A stretch of DNA of 6,179 nt from the NCBI GenBank assembly GCA_937858165.1, contig CALLZA010000982.1:1-6179 (forward strand), in the 5' to 3' direction. Below are positions 1 through 4,287 of the stretch, in pieces. The stretch is from an uncultured Ardenticatenia bacterium. GTDB taxonomy: Bacteria; Chloroflexota; Anaerolineae; Promineifilales; Promineifilaceae. Made by a program: the position numbers and the translations under genes. The notes under the pieces were generated by a model. The model ran no database searches. It was not told where the DNA came from and was given only the letters and a program-made list of their open reading frames with translations. The stretch's first letter is position 1. The number at the start of each line of letters is the position of its first letter.

Positions 1-70
1 CCTGTTGATTTACGTTTGATTTTTGGGCTGGTCTAATGCTCAGTGTGGTTGGTAATACTTTTTGTGTTCC
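1..70. other. Probable read-through noise beyond the P7 adapter
   Basis: This T/G-rich stretch lies outside the library adapter at 71-134, so it is not contiguous with the genomic insert. Read outward (reverse complement) it is A/C-rich, like the tail at the other end of the contig. That is the expected look of base calls made after a read runs off the end of its template. No gene or promoter should be annotated here. The Met codon at position 36 opens a reading frame only by chance. Confidence 0.85.
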
Positions 71-134
71 AGCAGATGACGGCTTACGTGATCTAGTACG
101 GTCTCGTGTGATCGGAGAGGTGTATGAGAGACAG
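71..134 (-). other. Illumina Nextera P7/i7 adapter, error-containing copy
   Basis: Read on the plus strand this is the reverse complement of the Nextera index-1 adapter. The parts are P7 (71-92), the 8-base index CTAGTACG (93-100), the read-2 primer segment (101-115) and the 19-bp Tn5 mosaic end (116-134, ending GAGACAG). I count seven mismatches to the adapter as I know it: A to T at 77, 84 and 89, then 109, 111, 119 and 126. The index is intact and is the reverse complement of the one at 6089-6096. Errors concentrated outside the index suggest poor-quality read ends that were assembled. Genomic sequence begins at 135. Any start codon placed upstream of that is artificial. Confidence 0.95.
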
Positions 135-773
135 ACCGGCTACAACCCGTACATGAGCGAGGGGAAGAAGACGGCCACGTTGGAGATTTGCGAGCAACTG
201 GGCTGGGAAGCGCCGGACCGTATCTTCGTCAGCGTCGGCGACGGCTGCATCATCGGCGGGCTGCACAAGGGGCTGAAAGACCTCATGGCCCTGGGCTGGA
301 TCGACCACATGCCCAAGCTGATGGGCGTGCAAGCCGCGGGCAGCAACTATCTGGCCGAGGCGTGGGAAAAGGGTGAGGACGTGCTGACCAAGCCGCCGAT
401 TGACGCCCAGACCCGCGCCGACAGCATCAGCGCCGGGCTGCCACGCGACCGCTTGAAGGCGATGGCCGCCGTCGTGGAGACGGGCGGCGCGTTCGTCACT
501 GTGTCGGACGAGGAGATTCTAACCGCCATTCCGCTGTTGGCCCGCGGCAGCGGCGTCTTCGGCGAGCCAGCCGGGGCCGCGGCCCACGCCGGGCTGCTCA
601 AGGCCGTGGCTCAGGGGTTGGTGGCCGCCGATGAGCGCGTTGTTGTGCTCAACACCGGCAGCGGCCTGAAGGACGTGCCCGGCGTCATGCAGGGCGTAGA
701 GCAGGTGGGCACGCAGGGCTACCGCGTGGCCCCCGACCTGGCAGACCTGCGCCGGGTCATGGCGACGATCTAG
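135..773 (+). CDS. thrC: Threonine synthase, C-terminal part (5' truncated by adapter)
   Basis: The product is the C-terminal 212 residues of a fold-type II PLP enzyme that converts O-phosphohomoserine to threonine and phosphate in the cytosol, the last step of threonine synthesis. Recognisable blocks are TGYNPYMSEGKK at the start, then VSVGDGCIIGG, where the phosphate of PLP is held by a Gly-rich loop. These are followed by GLKDL..LGWIDHMPKLMGVQAAG, a D-SIS-GLPRD segment, ETGGAFVTVSDEEI, the FGEPAGAAAHAGL block and a terminal NTGSGLKD. These follow threonine synthase order rather than threonine dehydratase or cysteine synthase. The N-terminal half, including the PLP-binding lysine, is missing. 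The frame happens to stay open through the adapter to an ATG at 36, but those 33 residues are not protein. The TAG stop (771-773) is the first three bases of the downstream hairpin. Confidence 0.9.
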   Translation, partial: TGYNPYMSEGKKTATLEICEQLGWEAPDRIFVSVGDGCIIGGLHKGLKDLMALGWIDHMPKLMGVQAAGSNYLAEAWEKGEDVLTKPPIDAQTRADSISAGLPRDRLKAMAAVVETGGAFVTVSDEEILTAIPLLARGSGVFGEPAGAAAHAGLLKAVAQGLVAADERVVVLNTGSGLKDVPGVMQGVEQVGTQGYRVAPDLADLRRVMATI

Positions 774-817
774 ACCTCAGAGGTGGGCGCTGCGGCAGCG
801 CCCACCTCTGAGGTCTA
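771..817. terminator. Perfect 22-bp hairpin between convergent genes
   Basis: Positions 771-792 pair perfectly with 796-817 around a CGG loop. The hairpin starts at the thrC stop codon and ends four bases before the stop of the minus-strand gene, so it can serve both strands as a terminator or as a block to convergent transcripts. No T-run follows on either strand, so it is not a textbook intrinsic terminator. Each arm also contains its own small palindrome, ACCTC-A-GAGGT on the left and ACCTC-T-GAGGT on the right, so alternative folds are possible. A protein-binding site or a mobile palindromic element is an alternative reading. Confidence 0.7.
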
Positions 818-821
818 CCAG

Positions 822-1271
822 CTACTCTCGCGGCTGCAACGCGCCGACACCCAGCGTGAAGACGATCAAGATCGCCGCCGCCAGGCGGGTGTCGTAGAAC
901 GCCAGCGTATTGAACGGCGCGCCCAGCGCCAGTACCCAGACGACAAACGCAAACGTCGAGATGAACACCTGCGTCCACGCCGGTTGCGCACCCGGCAGCC
1001 GCGTCTGGCGATACGTCCAGAAAAAGGTGATGACCGTCAGCAGCGCCCAGAGAACCCACAGGATGTTGGTCGTGGTGACGCCGGCCACCAGGCCCGGTGT
1101 CGCGCCGAACAGGCCGAGGATGGCCGTCCAACCGGCCACAATGTCGCCGGGGATGCTCTTAATGACGCGGTCGAAGTAGCCGTCAACTCGCATCGCCGGC
1201 GTGCCGGGCGACCCCGTGCCCGTGCCTTTCATGCCTTCCAACGTGTACGGTGAAATGATGCGACGTCCCAT
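822..1271 (-). CDS. Small integral membrane protein, unknown function
   Basis: This is a 149-residue protein that I cannot assign to a named family. Residues 1-40 are polar and rich in Gly and Arg, ending MRVDGYFDRVIKSIPGDIV. Hydrophobic stretches follow at about 43-64 (moderate), 67-87 (NILWVLWALLTVITFFW), 101-119 and 129-146, so three to four membrane helices are likely, with a short TYRQTRLPGAQPAW loop after the second. There is no cleavable signal peptide. An AGGAG at 1283-1287 (minus strand) lies 11 bases before the ATG, which supports this start. It is the last of three minus-strand genes, after the adaptor protein and the protease, with a repeat-filled 106-base gap upstream. Co-transcription is plausible but unproven. 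In that context it might be a membrane-acting partner or target of the protease, but nothing in the sequence shows it. Confidence 0.75.
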   Translation of the reverse strand: MGRRIISPYTLEGMKGTGTGSPGTPAMRVDGYFDRVIKSIPGDIVAGWTAILGLFGATPGLVAGVTTTNILWVLWALLTVITFFWTYRQTRLPGAQPAWTQVFISTFAFVVWVLALGAPFNTLAFYDTRLAAAILIVFTLGVGALQPRE

Positions 1272-1311
1272 GTGTTAGCTTTCTCCTGTGGTTACTACCA
1301 GGATGACAGAT

Positions 1312-1377
1312 GCGAGTGGCGAGTGGCAAGTGATTACTGACCTACTGACCACTGACCACTGAATACTGACCACTCTC
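1312..1377. repeat. Degenerate heptanucleotide tandem repeat, copy 1
   Basis: Nearly the whole stretch can be read as 7-base units: GCGAGTG, GCGAGTG, GCAAGTG, then TTACTGA, CTACTGA, CCACTGA, CCACTGA, ATACTGA and CCACT. The first three units are diverged relatives (GAGTGGC type) and the rest are ACTGACC type. It fills the gap between the protease stop codon (1378-1380) and the region upstream of the membrane-protein gene. The block GATTACTGACCYACTGA recurs at 2698. Short heptamer tandem repeats of this general kind are known from cyanobacteria (STRR sequences). The function here is unknown. Confidence 0.85.
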
Positions 1378-2625
1378 CTACCGCGGCAAATAGCGCTCAA
1401 TCTTGGGCAGAATCGCCCGGATGGGGATGCCCTCGTTGAACTTGTAAAGCCCCTTCAGCACCTTTTGCAGGTTATTGTTGGCCTTCTGCGGCGGGTGGGC
1501 CCCACCGCTGTGGTGCAGGGCGATGACCTCCCAATAGCGATTGAGCACCGGCGAGCCGGACGAGCCGGGCAGCGTGTCGGCCAGGTAGTGGACGCGGTCG
1601 GCCGACATATTGGCCAGCACGTAGTTCTGCGTCAGAACCACCTTCTGCGGGTTGCCGTTGGGGTGTTGGATGATGTTAACGCGCTCGTGCTCGACGATCT
1701 GGCGCGGGGCCAACAGCAGATAGCCGCGGTGCCGCCCGCGCCGCAACAGCTCCAGATAGCCCAGGTCTTCGTCGCCCGGCTGCAACTTGCGGTCGGCCAG
1801 CGGCTCCCCCTTGAGCTTGACCAGGGCGAAGTCAAGCTCCTTGTCCGGGCTGCCGACGTAGAAGTCGGGCTGGAACTCGTAGACCCGCCCCTGGGTCGTC
1901 GCCCCGTCGGCGTTGGCGTGGTAGTCGAAGCGCACCACGGCCGAGGCCAGCATCTCCTTGTTCTTGAAGACGTGGTAGTTGGTCAGCATCAGATCGGGGC
2001 CGACGAGGAAGCCGGTGCCGTGCGCGCGCCCCTTGGGCAACTCGATGCGGCCGACGGCCTGCGCCGTGTAGATCGCCCCGGCCAGCATGTCGATATCGAT
2101 GAAGTTGTCCTCGGAGTTGACGATGAGTTCCAGTTCCGACTGGTCACCCACCACTGGGTCGAACGCCGGTTCGTCGGCCGGGGCAGGCGGGTCGGTCGGC
2201 ACGGCGAACGCCGCGTCGGCCTGGCGCACCGGCGCTACGTCGAGCTGGTACTCCGTCTTTAGCTGCTCCAGGTAGAGCGAGTCGGCGATGAGCTGGTACT
2301 TGACCATCGTTTCGGCCAGAAAGCGCGCGTCCTCCGGCCGTTCGCTGACCTGACGCGCGTAGTCAACCAGCGCGCCCAGGGCGTGGTACGGCGGCTGGCT
2401 GGGCACGGCGGGCAACATGCCGAACGGCTCCAGGCGCGTGACCAGCTCGGTGGCGAAGAAGCGCGGCGCTTCGGCGGCCAGATTGACCGCCGTCACAAAG
2501 CGACCCAGGCCGGCCGCCTTCAGGAAGCTGGCTCTGACGCCCGGCCCCATCTGCAAGTCATATATATTGGCCAGCGCCTTCGCCAGTTGCTGGCGGTCGG
2601 TCAGGCTCAAGAACTGGTCGGCCAT
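1378..2625 (-). CDS. Cytosolic trypsin/V8-like serine protease with N-terminal adaptor (effector-associated-like) domain
   Basis: This 415-residue protein probably cleaves other cytosolic proteins when recruited or activated. Residues 5-112 form a helical adaptor-like domain with R31-x-x-FL-x-x-AGL, P54-R55, R64-L65, ALG at 82-84 and Y110-Q-L. A Pro/Ala-rich acidic linker (about 130-160) and a segment ELELIVNSEDNFIDIDML follow. The chymotrypsin-fold peptidase spans about 186-395. GTGFLVGPDLMLTNYHV carries catalytic His218, LDFALVKL carries Asp265, and LPGSSGSPV carries Ser356, with HHSGGA at 371-376 near the substrate pocket. All three catalytic residues are present, so it should be active. 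There is no signal peptide or membrane helix, unlike secreted V8 proteases, which suits an intracellular effector. An AGGAGG at 2630-2635 (minus strand) four bases before the ATG fixes the start. The N-terminal domain matches the C-terminal domain of the upstream gene product, suggesting the two bind each other. Confidence 0.9.
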   Translation of the reverse strand: MADQFLSLTDRQQLAKALANIYDLQMGPGVRASFLKAAGLGRFVTAVNLAAEAPRFFATELVTRLEPFGMLPAVPSQPPYHALGALVDYARQVSERPEDARFLAETMVKYQLIADSLYLEQLKTEYQLDVAPVRQADAAFAVPTDPPAPADEPAFDPVVGDQSELELIVNSEDNFIDIDMLAGAIYTAQAVGRIELPKGRAHGTGFLVGPDLMLTNYHVFKNKEMLASAVVRFDYHANADGATTQGRVYEFQPDFYVGSPDKELDFALVKLKGEPLADRKLQPGDEDLGYLELLRRGRHRGYLLLAPRQIVEHERVNIIQHPNGNPQKVVLTQNYVLANMSADRVHYLADTLPGSSGSPVLNRYWEVIALHHSGGAHPPQKANNNLQKVLKGLYKFNEGIPIRAILPKIERYLPR

Positions 2626-2639
2626 GGTGCCTCCTGTTT

Positions 2640-2721
2640 AGTGACGAGTGACGAGTTTAGAGATACGCGATATGAGTTCAGAATGCGGCTAACGACTGAT
2701 TACTGACCCACTGAATACTGC
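2640..2721. repeat. Degenerate heptanucleotide tandem repeat, copy 2
   Basis: This lies in the gap between the 207-aa adaptor gene and the protease gene. It opens with GTGACGA GTGACGA, passes through a diverged middle (about 2654-2689), then gives CGACTGA, TTACTGA, CCACTGA, ATACTGC and TTACTGG. The last units overlap the TAA stop of the adaptor gene (2722-2724) and run to about 2728. The layout resembles copy 1, with GAGTG-type units at the left and TTACTGAC-type units at the right. The protease Shine-Dalgarno (2630-2635) sits just outside it. Confidence 0.75.
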
Positions 2722-3345
2722 TTACTGGCTAATCCCCAATGGATAGCGCGCGACGATCACTGAAATAGTATCTCTGGCGGACTGCGGCAGTGTGTCGTCG
2801 CCCAAGAGATAGGCCAATAGGCGGCCGAGGGCTGTGTCGCCGGGCGCGATCTCGCCGCGCTCATTGAGGCGCAGCAGCACGGCGTTGGCTACTTGCCGCG
2901 GCGAGCCGGCCACATCGACGTCGAGATAGGGCAGCACGCCGGCCATTGCCAGCAGGTTCTGCCGGCTGCCGGGCGCGTTGAACTCCGGGTATTGAGACAG
3001 CACGGGCACAAGCAGGCGCAGGTCGTCGATGGTCAACTGTATCGGCGGCGTGGCCGGCAGCCGGCCGGCGTCCGGCGCGGGTGGGGCGTAGCCGTAGCGC
3101 CCCAGGATTTCTTGCCACGGCACGTCGGGGTAGCTCTTCGGCCCGACAACCGCCAGCTTGCCGACCATGTCGCGGCGGCCGAGATAGGCCGCCAGTTCGC
3201 GCGCTTTCTCGTTTCGGCTGGTGCCCGGCAGGTTTTCGATGTCGATACCCAACTCCTGGCACAAATCGGACAGATCGCTCAGGTTGAAGCGTTCGCGAAA
3301 GACGTTGCGCAACTCGACCAGCAACTCGTTGGGAACCGGGGCCAT
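2722..3345 (-). CDS. Two-domain adaptor: death-like domain plus effector-associated-like domain
   Basis: This 207-residue cytosolic protein has no catalytic motif, signal peptide or membrane helix. Residues 5-68 form a compact helical domain with the pattern ELR..F.ERFNLSDLSDLCQELGI, then LPG, then EKARELAAYLGRRD. That is the death-like domain type found at the ends of bacterial CHAT, TIR, NACHT and protease conflict proteins. A Pro/Ala/Gly-rich linker (about 85-103) leads to a second helical domain (104-203) with R128-x-x-LL-x-x-AGV, P149-R150, R159-L160, ALG at 172-174 and Y201-P-L. This second domain aligns with the N-terminus of the protease encoded just downstream. The protein is likely a bridge: one end binds an unseen partner through the death-like domain, the other recruits the protease. 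A GGAGAG at 3352-3357 (minus strand) six bases before the ATG supports the start. I cannot assign the numbered EAD subfamily by eye. Confidence 0.75.
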   Translation of the reverse strand: MAPVPNELLVELRNVFRERFNLSDLSDLCQELGIDIENLPGTSRNEKARELAAYLGRRDMVGKLAVVGPKSYPDVPWQEILGRYGYAPPAPDAGRLPATPPIQLTIDDLRLLVPVLSQYPEFNAPGSRQNLLAMAGVLPYLDVDVAGSPRQVANAVLLRLNERGEIAPGDTALGRLLAYLLGDDTLPQSARDTISVIVARYPLGISQ

Positions 3346-3389
3346 GCGGCACTCTCCACGCTAGACTGGATAGGGCTTGTGTGCGGCGA

Positions 3390-3419
3390 ATGATAGCATA
3401 ACGTGGGCGGGAGGTTCAA
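3390..3419 (-). promoter_or_regulatory. Sigma-70-type promoter for the adaptor-protease cluster
   Basis: On the minus strand TTGAAC (3414-3419) is followed after 18 bases by TATCAT (3390-3395). Transcription would begin near 3383, giving a leader of about 38 bases that carries the GGAGAG at 3352-3357. Both hexamers are close to consensus and the position is right for the first gene of the three-gene cluster. An overlapping TATGCT (3396-3401) is a poorer -10 candidate because its spacing would be wrong. Confidence 0.5.
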
Positions 3420-3482
3420 GTAATAGCGCAACACCCCTGCTGCCTGCCCCCAGAGACGATCTTCATGAGAAATGAACCCCGC

Positions 3483-3513
3483 TTGTGATTTTTCGCACGA
3501 ATCGCGCTAAACT
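3483..3513 (+). promoter_or_regulatory. Weak candidate promoter for the ABC exporter genes
   Basis: TTGTGA (3483-3488) and TAAACT (3508-3513) are separated by 19 bases, longer than ideal. If used, transcription would start within a few bases of the ATG at 3522, giving a leaderless or nearly leaderless message. That agrees with the lack of any Shine-Dalgarno in the 20 bases before the ATG. The hexamers are imperfect, so the call is tentative. Confidence 0.3.
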
Positions 3514-3521
3514 GTCCGCTT

Positions 3522-4271
3522 ATGTGGAACGGCAACGGCCAATCAACGCCCATCGTCCAGGTCAAGGACGTCACCAAGCACTTCCCCGTTGGCGATGGTG
3601 AGGTGACGGTTCTCAAAGGCATCTCGCTCGACATCATGCCCGGCGAGTTCGTCGCCATCGTCGGCCCATCGGGCAACGGCAAATCGACGCTGCTCAACAT
3701 GATCACCGGCATCGACCACCCCAGCGACGGCCAGGTCATCGTCACCGGCCAGTCGGTGCACACCATGACCGAGAACGAGTTGGCCGTCTGGCGCGGCGAG
3801 CATCTGGGCATCATCTTTCAGTTCTTTCAACTGCTGCCGGCGCTCAGCCTGGTCAAGAACGTCATGCTGCCGATGGACCTGGTCAAAAAGCTACCGCGGC
3901 GAGAACGGCAGGCGCGGGCAATGGCCCTGCTCGACACCGTCGGGCTGGCCGACCAGGCCCACAAGCTGCCCAGCCAGGTCTCAGGCGGCCAGCAGCAGCG
4001 GGCGGCCATCGCCCGCGCCCTGGCCAACGACCCGCCGCTGCTGGTGGCCGACGAGCCGACGGGCAACCTCGACTCGACCACGGCCGAGGACGTCTTCCAA
4101 CTCTTCCTGAAGCTTGTCGCCGCCGGCAAGACGATGGTCATGGTCACCCACAGCCGCACCCTGGCCGCCCGCGGCTCGCGCGTCGTCGAGATCCGCGATG
4201 GGTTGATCTCTTCAGATAGTGGTCAGTGGTCAGTGGTCAGTGGCCAGCCGGTACTGACCACTGACCACTGA
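3522..4271 (+). CDS. ABC transporter ATP-binding protein, MacB/LolD type
   Basis: This 249-residue cytoplasmic ATPase powers the FtsX-type permease encoded 16 bases downstream. All ABC motifs are present: Walker A GPSGNGKST (48-56, Asn where Ser is usual), Q-loop Gln100 in IIFQFFQLLPALS, signature VSGGQQQR (153-160), Walker B LLVADEPT with Glu178, D-loop GNLDSTT, and switch His210 in VMVTHS. The FFQLLPALS..KNVMLPM segment and GNLD are typical of the LolD/MacB/FtsE group, which uses substrate capture and mechanical transmission rather than a membrane channel. The start at 3522 has no Shine-Dalgarno but leads directly into the conserved VQVKDVTKHF strand. The family core ends near residue 230. 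The last 17 residues (SGQWSVVSGQPVLTTDH) are translated from the heptamer repeat and are probably not functional. The exported substrate cannot be told from sequence. Confidence 0.93.
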   Translation: MWNGNGQSTPIVQVKDVTKHFPVGDGEVTVLKGISLDIMPGEFVAIVGPSGNGKSTLLNMITGIDHPSDGQVIVTGQSVHTMTENELAVWRGEHLGIIFQFFQLLPALSLVKNVMLPMDLVKKLPRRERQARAMALLDTVGLADQAHKLPSQVSGGQQQRAAIARALANDPPLLVADEPTGNLDSTTAEDVFQLFLKLVAAGKTMVMVTHSRTLAARGSRVVEIRDGLISSDSGQWSVVSGQPVLTTDH

Positions 4272-4285
4272 CCACTGACCACTGA
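4218..4285. repeat. Heptamer inverted repeat, copy 3, at the ATPase-permease junction
   Basis: The left arm is AGT followed by three perfect GGTCAGT units (4221-4241). An 11-base spacer (4242-4252) follows, then four perfect ACTGACC units (4253-4280) and ACTGA. Positions 4218-4241 pair perfectly with 4253-4276, giving a 24-bp stem. It is the most regular of the three heptamer arrays in the window and the only one in inverted form. It encodes the ATPase C-terminus and its stop (4269-4271), and it ends two bases before the permease ATG, so it may affect termination, mRNA stability or translation of the permease. Confidence 0.92.
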
Positions 4286-4287
4286 TT

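Noticed and set aside
36..134. Apparent N-terminal 33 residues of threonine synthase starting at ATG 36
   Set aside because: They are translated from read-through noise and the Nextera adapter. The genuine reading frame begins at 135 inside the gene.
783..1253. Plus-strand 156-aa open frame opposite the membrane protein gene
   Set aside because: It is very Arg/Gln-rich with no domain pattern and starts inside the hairpin. The minus-strand frame has hydrophobic helices and a Shine-Dalgarno.
1272..1311. Separate promoter for the membrane protein gene
   Set aside because: No convincing -35/-10 pair is visible before its Shine-Dalgarno. Transcription from upstream genes is as likely.
1465..2262. 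Plus-strand 265-aa open frame antisense to the protease
   Set aside because: It lies wholly opposite a protease with an intact triad and family motifs. Its low-complexity Val/Gln/Arg/Gly composition is typical of an antisense shadow in GC-rich DNA.
4218..4285. CRISPR array
   Set aside because: The 7-base units are directly tandem and inverted, with no unique spacers of about 30 bases.
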